From contig JASLKB010000002.1 of NCBI GenBank assembly GCA_030747775.1, positions 1 through 37,874 of the forward strand: 37,874 nt of DNA, read 5' to 3'. Shown here piece after piece: positions 31,370 through 37,874 of this stretch (positions are counted from its first letter, which is position 1; every line of letters starts with the position of its first letter). The notes below the pieces were generated by a model, which saw nothing but the letters and a program-made list of their open reading frames with translations, had not been told where the DNA came from and did no database searches. A program made the translations under genes and the position numbers. Source of the stretch: Acidimicrobiales bacterium. Its GTDB lineage: Bacteria > Actinomycetota > Acidimicrobiia > Acidimicrobiales > MedAcidi-G1.

Positions 31370-32215
31370 GTGGTCGGCGGGGGATTGGAACAGCGAATGG
31401 CCGGTCCCCATCGTGACGACCTGCCCGTCGACGGGGTGCCGATCCGCTCGGCGGCCACCGTGGTGCTCCTCGACGACCGGCCCGACCTACACGTCCTGGC
31501 CCTTCGTCGAACCGACGACTCCACATTCGTGGCCGGCCACACGCTGTTCCCGGGCGGCGCCGTCGATGACGGTGACCGGGATCCCCGTTGGGTCGACCTT
31601 TCCTCAGGTGAGGTCGGTGACCTGCCGGGCATGGACGATCCCCGCTCGTATCGGATCGCCGCGGTGCGAGAGACCATCGAGGAGGTCGGGATGACCGTGG
31701 GGATCGGTGACCCGAAGGTGGCCGCCGATCTGGTGTCCCGGCGACGCGATCTGGAGTCAGGTGCCGTGTCGCTGGCCGACCTCGTGGCGGCCGCCGGGGT
31801 CCGGGTGGACCTGTCGGACCTGTGGCCGGTGGCCCGCTGGGTGACCCCCATGCCCAGCGTCAAGCGGTACGACACGGCCTTCTTCGTGGCCCGGGCACCG
31901 GTCGGGGCCGAGCCGGTTGTGGACGGTCGCGAGGCGGTGCATGCCGAGTGGTGCCGCCCGACAGACGCGCTGGCCCGTTGGGAGGCTGGTGAGCTCACGA
32001 TGATCAGTCCGACCATCGCCATGTTCCAGCGGTTGGCCTCCCACCGGACGGTCGACGAGGTATTGGATGCGGCCACCAGCGACGCTCCGGCCCTACACGT
32101 TCGGATCCTCGACGAAACCACCACCCCAGTCCGGTTCGCAGGCGACGAGGGGTATGACGCCCCCGGTACCCGCCCGGCACTCGGCTGGGTCTGGTTGCCG
32201 GCCGGTTCCCGATAG
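31370..32215 (+). CDS. Nudix hydrolase, NUDT19/NUDT7-like with inserted Nudix box
   Basis: This 281-residue protein hydrolyses a nucleoside diphosphate linked to another group, possibly CoA or acyl-CoA. LFPGGAVDDGDRDPRW begins the Nudix box, and RETIEEVG (R100, E101, E104, E105) ends it. About two dozen residues are inserted between the first glycine and the arginine, as in NUDT19-type enzymes. SAATVVLLDDRPDLHVLALRR is the first strand pair. The GTG at 31370 is chosen because of the promoter spacing; the ATG at 31397 would remove nine residues before the domain. The many acyl-CoA genes nearby fit a CoA-related substrate, which is inference. Confidence 0.87.
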   Translation: MVGGGLEQRMAGPHRDDLPVDGVPIRSAATVVLLDDRPDLHVLALRRTDDSTFVAGHTLFPGGAVDDGDRDPRWVDLSSGEVGDLPGMDDPRSYRIAAVRETIEEVGMTVGIGDPKVAADLVSRRRDLESGAVSLADLVAAAGVRVDLSDLWPVARWVTPMPSVKRYDTAFFVARAPVGAEPVVDGREAVHAEWCRPTDALARWEAGELTMISPTIAMFQRLASHRTVDEVLDAATSDAPALHVRILDETTTPVRFAGDEGYDAPGTRPALGWVWLPAGSR

Positions 32216-32242
32216 GTGGGCCCCTCGGATCGACGGGCGCCA

Positions 32243-32248
32243 TAGCCT
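32243..32248 (+). promoter_or_regulatory. Leaderless -10 element of the gene at 32255
   Basis: TAGCCT ends six bases before the ATG at 32255, the same sequence and spacing as for rpiB. No Shine-Dalgarno sequence is visible, and the upstream Nudix stop is 39 bases away. Confidence 0.58.
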
Positions 32249-32254
32249 GATTCC

Positions 32255-32755
32255 ATGGCTGCACCCAAGTACGTCCCCCAGCCGGCAGTCCGACCCACTG
32301 GTCGTGCCTACACGGGCCCACGGCGCCGGCTTGGTTCGTGGCACGCCGACCGACCCGGTGAGGTGGTGGGTGGTCAGCCGCGAGGCGACCGTCTGGGCAA
32401 CCAGGGTCCCGATCAGGGTTATGCGCTCCGCCTCGCTCGCGTTTTCATGACCCGCCTCCAGCTCGGTGCTGGCGAACACGTTGCCGACGTGGTGGCCGGT
32501 TGTGTCGGCGTGGCCCTGAAGCGGGCGGCTCTGTTCGGGCGTGCCCCGATGGTCGGCGACCTCGAGTTGGCCTTTTCGATCTTCGGGTTTCTTGACGAGC
32601 CGCCGACCGGCGACCGACTGGATAACCGTCGCCGGCTGTTCGCCGAGGCGTCCCACCACCACCACTACGCCGAGGTACGTCGGATTGCCGACCTGGTGCC
32701 CGAGGGCGTGTTGTCGCTGGGTTCGGTCGCCGCCCGCGATGCCTTCACCATCTGA
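32255..32755 (+). CDS. Unrecognised 166-residue protein
   Basis: I do not recognise this protein. The first 55 residues are rich in Pro, Arg and Gly (MAAPKYVPQPAVRPTGRAYT) and likely disordered. From about residue 58 the sequence becomes helical (YALRLARVFMTRLQLGAGEH) with a natural run of four histidines at 134-137 in EASHHHHYAEV. It has one cysteine and no convincing membrane segment. The start is supported by a leaderless-type hexamer. The last 17 bases overlap the following membrane-protein gene, so the two are probably translated together and may act together. Confidence 0.75.
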   Translation: MAAPKYVPQPAVRPTGRAYTGPRRRLGSWHADRPGEVVGGQPRGDRLGNQGPDQGYALRLARVFMTRLQLGAGEHVADVVAGCVGVALKRAALFGRAPMVGDLELAFSIFGFLDEPPTGDRLDNRRRLFAEASHHHHYAEVRRIADLVPEGVLSLGSVAARDAFTI

Positions 32756-33428
32756 TCCGATCCGGCCGGATCCCACCCGGCCCGATCGCACCCGGGTCCT
32801 GGACTCGGTTCTTCCAATTGCCCTGTTCATCGGGCTAGAACGCGCCTGGGGGCTAGCCGCGGGCGTAGCTGGAGCCACCCTGTGGAGCCTCAAGGCCGTG
32901 GTAGGTCGGCGGCGGCGGGGCGAGGCGGTCGGCCGCTACCTCCCGATCCTCGTGGCCTACCTGGTGGTGCGGGCCGTCATCGGCATCGTCACCGATTCCG
33001 AGGCCGTCTACTTCGGCATTGGCATCGGTACCAAGGCAGCTATAGGGGCGGCCCTAATCGGCACCGTGGTGGCCGGACGCCCCTTCCTGGCCCGTTACGC
33101 CCACCTCGCAGTTCCATTCGACCGGGCCACCCGGGATCACCCTCGGTACGTCCGGGTCATGGGCCACCTCACCGTTGGCCTGGGCCTCTACCAGTTCCTG
33201 ACCTCGGCGTGGGACATCTGGCTGTTCAACCAGACCTCGGCCAGCGGCTACTTGTTGATCCGTTTCCTGGTGGGTTGGCCCGCCGGGACGCTGGCCAGCC
33301 TGGTGGCCTTTGCGTGGGCAGACCGGGCCCTGCGGAGGGTCCCCAACTTCCCAGGGATCCTGGACCTCCTAGTCCCGCCAGGAGGCGTTTCGCCGAAAGA
33401 CGATCCAGAAGGCGACGACCGGGACTGA
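32739..33428 (+). CDS. Multi-pass membrane protein, VC0807/DUF3159-like
   Basis: This 229-residue protein has a short Pro/Asp/Arg-rich N-terminus and then about five or six hydrophobic helices: VLPIALFIGLERAWGLAAGV, YLPILVAYLVVRAVIGIV, AVYFGIGIGTKAAIGAALIG, LTVGLGLYQFLTSAW and LIRFLVGWPAGTLASLVAF. A VC0807-like or DUF3159-like assignment is tentative and comes from the pattern of helices with the FLARYAHLAVPFD segment; function is unknown. The ATG at 32739 overlaps the previous gene by 17 bases. The tail is highly charged. It is convergent with the P450 gene, with only 15 bases between stops. Confidence 0.8.
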   Translation: MPSPSDPIRPDPTRPDRTRVLDSVLPIALFIGLERAWGLAAGVAGATLWSLKAVVGRRRRGEAVGRYLPILVAYLVVRAVIGIVTDSEAVYFGIGIGTKAAIGAALIGTVVAGRPFLARYAHLAVPFDRATRDHPRYVRVMGHLTVGLGLYQFLTSAWDIWLFNQTSASGYLLIRFLVGWPAGTLASLVAFAWADRALRRVPNFPGILDLLVPPGGVSPKDDPEGDDRD

Positions 33429-33443
33429 CCGGAAGGTGTCGGC

Positions 33444-34667
33444 TCAGGCTGGGACCAGTTCCAGGTGGACTTCGCGAAGCCCGTGGACGAACGAGTTGGG
33501 CATCTCCACCGGCGTGGTCCCCGGGGCGAGGCGGACCTCGGCCACCCGGGCCACGAACTCCTCGAAGAACGAACGAATCTCTAGGCGAGCCAGGGCCGCC
33601 CCGAGGCAGAAGTGGGTGCCGAAGCCGAAGGCGATGTGGTGGTTCGGGTGCCGGGTCACGTCGAATGACTCGGGGTCGTCGAAGTGGGAGGGGTCCCGAT
33701 TGGCCGACGAGTACATGAGGACCAGCTGGTCGCCAGTGCGAATCGTGTGGCCGTGCATCTTGACGTCTGTGGTGGCTACCCGGCACATGTTGTGGATGGG
33801 TGTCACCCAGCGTATGAACTCCTCGACGGCCACGGTCAGGTCCGCGCCGTCTCGCAACAGCGCCCACTGGTCGGGTCGACCCGCCAACTCCACCAGCGTG
33901 CGGGCGATGACCGTTCGGGTGGTCTCCGCGCCCCCGTCCAGTAGCAGCAGGCTGTCCGAGATGATTTCGTCGAGGCCGAAGGCGTGACCGCTCATGGCGT
34001 CAGGCCCTTGGCGTTCCCGCTCGATCCAGACCGACATCATGTCGTCCATCGGGCAGCCCTCGACCACCATCGGCTGCTTGGACTCGTAGAGTTCGGCGCA
34101 CGCACCAGCGAACTCGATGGCGGCAGCCACGCCGTCGTGGTCGTGGTAACGGGGGCCGCCCCCAAGGGCGATGGTCCGCTCGGACCACTCCTGGAGCATG
34201 GGCCACATGTCGTGGCCGAAGCCCAGCAACAGGCCGATCATCTGCGCGGGTAACGGAGCGGCTAGTTCCCCGACGGCCTCCACTGCGCACGTCCCGTCAG
34301 GTTGCGGGGTGGACAGGGCGTCGTCGACCAACGCGGTGACAGTGTCGCGCACGTGGTCCTCCCAGCGACCCACGGCCCGGGGGGTGAACCGCCGTGACAC
34401 CACGTTGCGGCGCAGCACGTGGTGGGGGTCGTCCAACCCGATGATCGACCGGTCAGCTGGGATGTTGGGTCGATAGCCGCGGCGGCCTTCGCCGACATTG
34501 GAAAAGGTGACCTTGTCCTTCTCGATGGCAACGATGTCGTCATAGCGGGACACGCCCCACAGGTCGTTGACCTCGTCGCGGTGGAGAGGGTCCTCGTTGC
34601 GAAGGCGGGCGTAGACGGGGTACGGGTCCGAGACGTAGAAGTCGCCGTCCAGCAGGTCGATACCCAT
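33444..34667 (-). CDS. Cytochrome P450
   Basis: This 407-residue bacterial P450 inserts one oxygen atom from O2 into an organic substrate. The I-helix motif is DGGAETTRT (E248-T249). The heme-binding loop is FGFGTHFCLGAALARLE with C354 as iron ligand. VSRRFTPRAVGRWEDHV and DDPHHVLRRNVVS are typical of the CYP125/CYP142 neighbourhood of steroid and terpene P450s, but the family cannot be fixed by eye. No ferredoxin gene is adjacent. The ATG at 34667 follows a leaderless-type hexamer. It diverges from the zinc dehydrogenase. Confidence 0.93.
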   Translation of the reverse strand: MGIDLLDGDFYVSDPYPVYARLRNEDPLHRDEVNDLWGVSRYDDIVAIEKDKVTFSNVGEGRRGYRPNIPADRSIIGLDDPHHVLRRNVVSRRFTPRAVGRWEDHVRDTVTALVDDALSTPQPDGTCAVEAVGELAAPLPAQMIGLLLGFGHDMWPMLQEWSERTIALGGGPRYHDHDGVAAAIEFAGACAELYESKQPMVVEGCPMDDMMSVWIERERQGPDAMSGHAFGLDEIISDSLLLLDGGAETTRTVIARTLVELAGRPDQWALLRDGADLTVAVEEFIRWVTPIHNMCRVATTDVKMHGHTIRTGDQLVLMYSSANRDPSHFDDPESFDVTRHPNHHIAFGFGTHFCLGAALARLEIRSFFEEFVARVAEVRLAPGTTPVEMPNSFVHGLREVHLELVPA

Positions 34668-34673
34668 GGCTGG

Positions 34674-34679
34674 ACCCTA
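34674..34679 (-). promoter_or_regulatory. Leaderless -10 element of the P450 gene
   Basis: On the minus strand TAGGGT ends six bases before the ATG at 34667. No Shine-Dalgarno sequence lies in between. The divergent dehydrogenase gene has no matching hexamer. Confidence 0.58.
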
Positions 34680-34739
34680 CGGTCGGGTCAGAGGTGGCCC
34701 GAAGTCGGGACGCCCGGCGACGAGGCATCGGGGGTAGGG

Positions 34740-35714
34740 GTGCGAGCGGTACGGACGGTCGATGGGGTGTTTGACGTGGTGGAGGTTCCCGAGCCCGACG
34801 GCGACGGCGTGCTGGTGGAGGTGGCCTCGGCGGGCATCTGCGGGTCGGACCTGCACATGGAGGGATTCGGGCTGCCCACCACGTTCGGCCATGAGGTGGG
34901 GGGCCGGACCGCGGATGGCACAACGGTGGCCGTGCGCCCCACTCGGACGTGTGGTAGCTGTGACCGCTGTCTGGTCGGCGAGGTCCAGCAGTGTCGGGAT
35001 ATGGCCCTATACGGCCTGGCCATGGACGGGGGGATGGCCGACCGCCTGCTCGTCGACCCGACTTGTGTGCTGGACCTACCAGACGGCCTGTCAGCGGCCG
35101 ACGCCTGCCTGGTCGAACCGGTGGCCGTTTCAGTGCACGCGGTTGCTAGCGCTGGCGTGGAGTCCGGTCATCGGGTGCTGGTCGTCGGTGGAGGGACCAT
35201 CGGCCTGACCGCGGTGGCCGTTGCGCGGTCGGTGGGCGCCGATGTGGACATGTCGGCGCGGCACGCCCATCAGGTTGAGGCCGCTGAGCGACTGGGAGCT
35301 GGGGCGTCGCCATCGGGGGAGTACGACGTAGTGGTGGAGGCCGCGGGTACCGAGAGCGCCCTTGTCTTAGCGATCGACCACGCCCGTCCGGGGGGCACCG
35401 TGTCGTTGCCCGGTGTCTATTGGGACGGCTTGGCGCTTCCTAACGTGATGACGATGTTCCTGAAGGAGGTGCGATTGGTGCCGTCGTCCATGTACGGCTG
35501 CACACGTGGAGTGCACGTCCAGGGTGTCGGCCCGATAGACCAGGACGCCGACCCAGCCGGTGAGCTTCACGCGGCGGCCCGGTTGCTGGCCGACGAACCG
35601 GAGTTGGCCGCCGCGGTGGTGACCCATCGGTTCGGGCTGGACGAGGCTGCCGAGGCGTTCCGCGTAGCCGCTTGCCGGTCCGCTGGGGCCATCAAGGTGG
35701 TGCTCGAGCCCTAG
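34740..35714 (+). CDS. Zinc-dependent alcohol dehydrogenase (MDR superfamily)
   Basis: This 324-residue medium-chain dehydrogenase oxidises an alcohol with NAD(P). The catalytic zinc region is AGICGSDLHMEG (C34) and GHEVGG (H51, E52). Structural-zinc cysteines are C71, C74, C77 and C85 in TCGSCDRCLVGEVQQC. The nucleotide fold is RVLVVGGGTIGLTAVAVA. It is slightly short for the family because loops are trimmed. The GTG at 34740 gives MRAVRTVDGVFDVVEVPEP; the frame is open far upstream into the P450 gene, but that part is a shadow. Next to a P450, it could oxidise a hydroxylated product. Confidence 0.91.
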   Translation: MRAVRTVDGVFDVVEVPEPDGDGVLVEVASAGICGSDLHMEGFGLPTTFGHEVGGRTADGTTVAVRPTRTCGSCDRCLVGEVQQCRDMALYGLAMDGGMADRLLVDPTCVLDLPDGLSAADACLVEPVAVSVHAVASAGVESGHRVLVVGGGTIGLTAVAVARSVGADVDMSARHAHQVEAAERLGAGASPSGEYDVVVEAAGTESALVLAIDHARPGGTVSLPGVYWDGLALPNVMTMFLKEVRLVPSSMYGCTRGVHVQGVGPIDQDADPAGELHAAARLLADEPELAAAVVTHRFGLDEAAEAFRVAACRSAGAIKVVLEP

Positions 35715-35742
35715 GGCAAGTCAGATGTCCCATGTACCCCAA

Positions 35743-35755
35743 CGCGTTGAACGCG
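35743..35755. promoter_or_regulatory. Small palindrome before the secreted-protein gene
   Basis: CGCGTT and AACGCG flank one G, ending ten bases before the TTG at 35766. It could be a regulator site or chance; no second copy was seen. Confidence 0.25.
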
Positions 35756-35765
35756 GAACGAGAAA

Positions 35766-36581
35766 TTGAGTCCAGTGGCCATTAAAACGGCTCGGCCTAA
35801 GCGGAAGCCGGGCCGCCTGGGAGCACTGATCTTTCTCACCCTGCTCGCCGTCATTGTGTTGCCGACGGCAGCACAAGCCCATGACCCCCTCTTCCTCGAA
35901 GATCAACATGACGAGCCTGTGGATGGACCGTTGCTACCCGATGCCCGGATTTCTTTTGCTCTCTACGGGACCTTGCCTGCGCCCCAGGACCAAAGAGGGT
36001 TCCAGTTCGAGATTCCTCCGGGTGAGCGCCTGAACCTCTCATTGCTCGTACCTGATCTAGAACCGGAGAACGCCCTTCCCCGCGAGTCTCTTCCATCGCT
36101 GGTGCTCACGCGCCCGAACGAAACGGTCCTAGTCCTCGAACCGAGCATTCGGGAGCAGTTTGCAGAGCCCTATAGCAGGACCAACTACGTCCGGCTACTC
36201 GATCACAGCGAGGTTGGAAGCGAAGGGACCTACCAGGTCCGCATTACCGGAGCCAAGCCATCAAGATTCACTGTCTCCATCGGGTACATCGAAGCGTTCG
36301 GAACGCCGGTCGGCAACATGGCTAATCGGAGCTCAGGCACCGGAGCTCTGACCCAGTGGTACACAACTCCCCCTCCACCAGATCAAAATGCCGTCGAGTC
36401 GTCAGTCGTGGAACAACAGAAGTCCACAATCGAGACCATGCCTTCATCCACAACTTCATCTGTGGCAAGCACGGTTTCCTCGGAGGAGACCGGCGATCGG
36501 GATCGCAATCCACTGCTCGTAGTCGGCGGGCTAGTGGCGCTGGTTGTCATAGCACTCATTCCGCTAGTCCGACTCAGGTAA
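35766..36581 (+). CDS. Secreted, C-terminally membrane-anchored protein of unknown function
   Basis: I do not recognise this 271-residue protein. It has a basic N-terminus (KTARPKRKPGR), a hydrophobic core LGALIFLTLLAVIVLP and a likely signal-peptidase site after AQA at residue 38. The exported part is beta-rich (FQFEIPPGERLNLSLLVPDL, GTYQVRITGAKPSRFTVSIGY). A Ser/Thr-rich stalk (SSTTSSVASTVSSEETG) leads to a C-terminal helix, NPLLVVGGLVALVVIALIPL, and the tail VRLR. It is a single-pass protein facing outward. The start is TTG at 35766 or GTG at 35775. Its base composition is less GC-rich than the genes upstream. Confidence 0.8.
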   Translation: MSPVAIKTARPKRKPGRLGALIFLTLLAVIVLPTAAQAHDPLFLEDQHDEPVDGPLLPDARISFALYGTLPAPQDQRGFQFEIPPGERLNLSLLVPDLEPENALPRESLPSLVLTRPNETVLVLEPSIREQFAEPYSRTNYVRLLDHSEVGSEGTYQVRITGAKPSRFTVSIGYIEAFGTPVGNMANRSSGTGALTQWYTTPPPPDQNAVESSVVEQQKSTIETMPSSTTSSVASTVSSEETGDRDRNPLLVVGGLVALVVIALIPLVRLR

Positions 36582-36700
36582 CGCAGCGGTTTTCTTGTAC
36601 GCCCCCTAGGACGAGAGACCAATCCCATAAAGCCCCCGACACAACGAGGGACAGCCCCCCGCCGGCAGGGGCGGGCGTGGGTCTCACTCATGATGCGTCC
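36582..36700. other. Convergent intergenic region with a GC-rich hairpin
   Basis: No gene is seen. CCCGCC at 36658-36663 can pair with GGCGGG at 36670-36675 over a six-base loop, which could end transcription from both sides. No U-run follows. Confidence 0.35.
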
Positions 36701-37165
36701 CTACTCGAGCTCGACCTGGACCATGACCAGCGTTGGAGCGGCCTTGATGAGGCTCGCTTCGATCGGCACCTTGTTCTGGTCGAGCTTGATGCCGTAGACC
36801 TTGGCGTCGCGGGGTAGGGCGCACAGGTAGCGGCTCACATGTTCGCGAAGTTCGTCAGTGTCGCCGTCCCAGAGGCGAGCCGTTCCGTTCACCGTCTTCC
36901 TTGCGATCTCGATGGAGACTGGCACGTCGCCTTCACGGAAGTTCTTCCACCAGTTCGTGCTGTGGTTTGACAGGAACCACACGGTTTGGTCGTCCCTGAC
37001 GTAGCTGAGTGGTGTGACAAACTCGCGGCCGCTCGTGCGGCCGCGAAAGCGCAGCAGAGCGATGGTTCTGCTCGCTATGCGGTGAAGCGGCGAGCGAAGA
37101 ACGGTCTTCATGACGGGGTTGAGAACTCGGTAGAGCCCGTGCTCGATGGTGGTGGCAACGCTCAT
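36701..37165 (-). CDS. Deazaflavin (F420)-dependent nitroreductase-family protein (DUF385)
   Basis: This 154-residue protein is a split-barrel of the Ddn/FDOR type, which binds F420 and reduces varied substrates. The marks are LRFRGRTSGREFVTPLSYVRDDQTV at the cofactor phosphate region and WFLSNHSTNWWKNFREG. The N-terminal helix (VLNPVMKTVLRSPLHR) resembles membrane-associated Ddn proteins. I chose the ATG at 37165 because GGAG lies eight bases upstream; an ATG at 37189 is in frame. It sits beside decayed sequence but appears intact itself. Confidence 0.85.
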   Translation of the reverse strand: MSVATTIEHGLYRVLNPVMKTVLRSPLHRIASRTIALLRFRGRTSGREFVTPLSYVRDDQTVWFLSNHSTNWWKNFREGDVPVSIEIARKTVNGTARLWDGDTDELREHVSRYLCALPRDAKVYGIKLDQNKVPIEASLIKAAPTLVMVQVELE

Positions 37166-37204
37166 TTCATGTTCTCCGATGGTTTGCATGTCTGGTGCTG
37201 GTCG

Positions 37205-37339
37205 TTACCTACGGCTGTCGTCCCAACCGATGATCCGCTTGGCGAGTGCAAAGCCAGGGGTAAGAAGGCGCCCGGTGGGTACGCGCGTGAGCTTGCGGCC
37301 GATGATCCCGTCGAACGCCGTCAGGTGAGATCTGGATTT
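37205..37339 (-). pseudogene. Possible C-terminal remnant of an unidentified gene
   Basis: A short open stretch on the minus strand, just upstream of the nitroreductase-like gene, reads LTAFDGIIGRKLTRVPTGRL and then TPGFALAKRIIGWDDSRR before a TAA at 37205. It looks protein-like but has no start codon in context. An in-frame TAG precedes it near 37340. The same frame beyond that stop reads YPFHQGDGGGVLEVFLAPGG. This could be a broken gene or chance; I do not recognise a family. Confidence 0.3.
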
Positions 37340-37485
37340 TATCTATTTGGGTGCGCCCCCTGGGGCAAGGAACACTTCCAACACTCCACCTCCGTCTCCT
37401 TGATGGAACGGATACCGATCCACCACGGAGGGACACCTAAGGGCTTCGGTGTCGCCCCCGCCCCCTCAGGGCAGGGGTGACGCAG
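37340..37485. other. Stretch without a supported gene
   Basis: Neither strand shows a convincing gene here. Overlapping short frames are all small and of doubtful composition. A CCCCT/AGGGG hairpin near 37461-37477 is the only structure seen. Confidence 0.4.
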
Positions 37486-37788
37486 TCAGATTCCTATCTC
37501 GGCGAATGGGACCACTTCGGTGCCCAGGGGATCGATGTCGCCCTCGGCCAGGAAGAAACGGAAGAACAGGGTGCCAGAAGCCCGACCCTCAGTGTCGATC
37601 CAGTTGGGGATGCCGGGGTCGGCGTGGGCTACGACCATACGGAACGAGCCGTCGGCTTCGAGGGTAGTGGTGGCCCTATTTCTACTGACCGGCCGATTCA
37701 TGTAGTCAAGGGTCTGTTGGAACCGGTTCCAGGCGCAAACGCTGGCGAAAACACACTTGGGGCCTTTAAAGAGAATGGGGTGGGCCCA
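37486..37788 (-). pseudogene. 5'-truncated DUF1214-like C-terminal fragment
   Basis: The minus strand encodes WNRFQQTLDYMNRPVSRNRA, then LEADGSFRMVVAHADPGIPN and FFRFFLAEGDIDPLG before the stop at 37486. This resembles the C-terminal end of actinobacterial DUF1214-domain proteins, which are normally several hundred residues long. An in-frame TGA at 37789-37791 ends the open stretch upstream. The ATG inside MNRPVS is unlikely to be a true start because the homology runs through it. The gene is either broken here or disrupted by sequence error at the contig end. Confidence 0.6.
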
Positions 37789-37874
37789 TCACCTTTTACA
37801 TCCTGTATTGGAAGGGGTGGTAACAACTGCCTTTACATTACAGTTTGAATGGGAATGCTTCCACCACTTTGATA
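37789..37874. other. AT-richer terminal stretch
   Basis: The last 86 bases have no open frame of note and are clearly lower in GC than the rest of the window. They may be foreign or decayed DNA, or low-quality contig-end sequence. Confidence 0.45.

Noticed and set aside
34734-34739. A leaderless promoter for the zinc dehydrogenase (TAGGGG before the GTG at 34740)
   Set aside because: It lacks the final T and sits too close to the start; a G-rich ribosome-binding site is as likely.
36986-37480. A 164-residue plus-strand frame over the nitroreductase-like gene and beyond
   Set aside because: The first half is antisense to a recognised gene and the second half has no protein-like pattern.
1-37874. 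tRNA, rRNA, riboswitch, insertion sequence or phage genes
   Set aside because: No cloverleaf, rRNA core, transposase, integrase or conserved riboswitch pattern could be recognised on either strand by eye.

Overview
The window looks like chromosomal DNA from a high-GC actinobacterium, most plausibly an uncultured, possibly marine, member of the Acidimicrobiia. The evidence is the GC-rich codon use, many GTG starts, a DUF3039 protein, two mycothiol-type DinB proteins, an Rv2466c-like mycothiol-linked DsbA protein, deazaflavin-type oxidoreductase folds, and many genes of lipid and steroid-like catabolism. The lineage is an inference; no rRNA or tRNA gene was found in the window.

Region 1 (1-6583, + strand) is a housekeeping block: the 3' end of rho, a cysteine-free rpmE, an unrecognised 333-residue protein, prfA, prmC, a Sua5/YrdC tRNA-modification enzyme, rpiB, a DUF3039 protein and an LldD2-like flavin dehydrogenase. 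Region 2 (6617-10961) has a minus-strand set (luciferase-like oxidoreductase, TetR regulator, histidine phosphatase) facing away from a malonyl-CoA-synthetase-like ligase. A perfect 25-bp palindrome lies between them. Region 3 (10995-16718) holds a DsbA/Rv2466c-like protein, a DinB enzyme, a repeat-stalked lipoprotein, msrA and a PEP-utilising-type protein that lacks an ATP-grasp domain.

Region 4 (16802-24050) is the metabolic centrepiece. A minus-strand operon (acyl-CoA dehydrogenase, CaiB/racemase, two hot-dog dehydratase subunits, second acyl-CoA dehydrogenase) diverges from a plus-strand pair (HMG-CoA-synthase-like domain fused to a DUF35 OB-fold, then an SCP2-type thiolase). A perfect 19-bp palindrome sits between the two arms. 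The set parallels the mycobacterial igr (ChsE1/E2-ChsH1/H2-Ltp2) steroid side-chain module but with a different domain arrangement. Region 5 (24047-31346) has a second DinB enzyme, a PAC2 protein, an MFS transporter, a formylglycine-type sulfatase, a cysteine-hydrolase homologue without its cysteine, and a SulP transporter. Region 6 (31370-36581) holds a Nudix hydrolase, two poorly known proteins, a P450, a zinc alcohol dehydrogenase and a secreted, membrane-anchored protein. Region 7 (36582-37874) has a deazaflavin-dependent nitroreductase-like gene and then decayed or truncated sequence of lower GC.

A recurrent regulatory signature is a hexamer of form TAnnnT (mostly TAGnnT) ending 6 or 7 bases before the start codon of nine genes, all of them first genes of transcription units or able to begin one. 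This fits leaderless transcription. It also supports several start choices, including a GTG start for the Nudix gene. Two divergent gene pairs carry such hexamers back to back.
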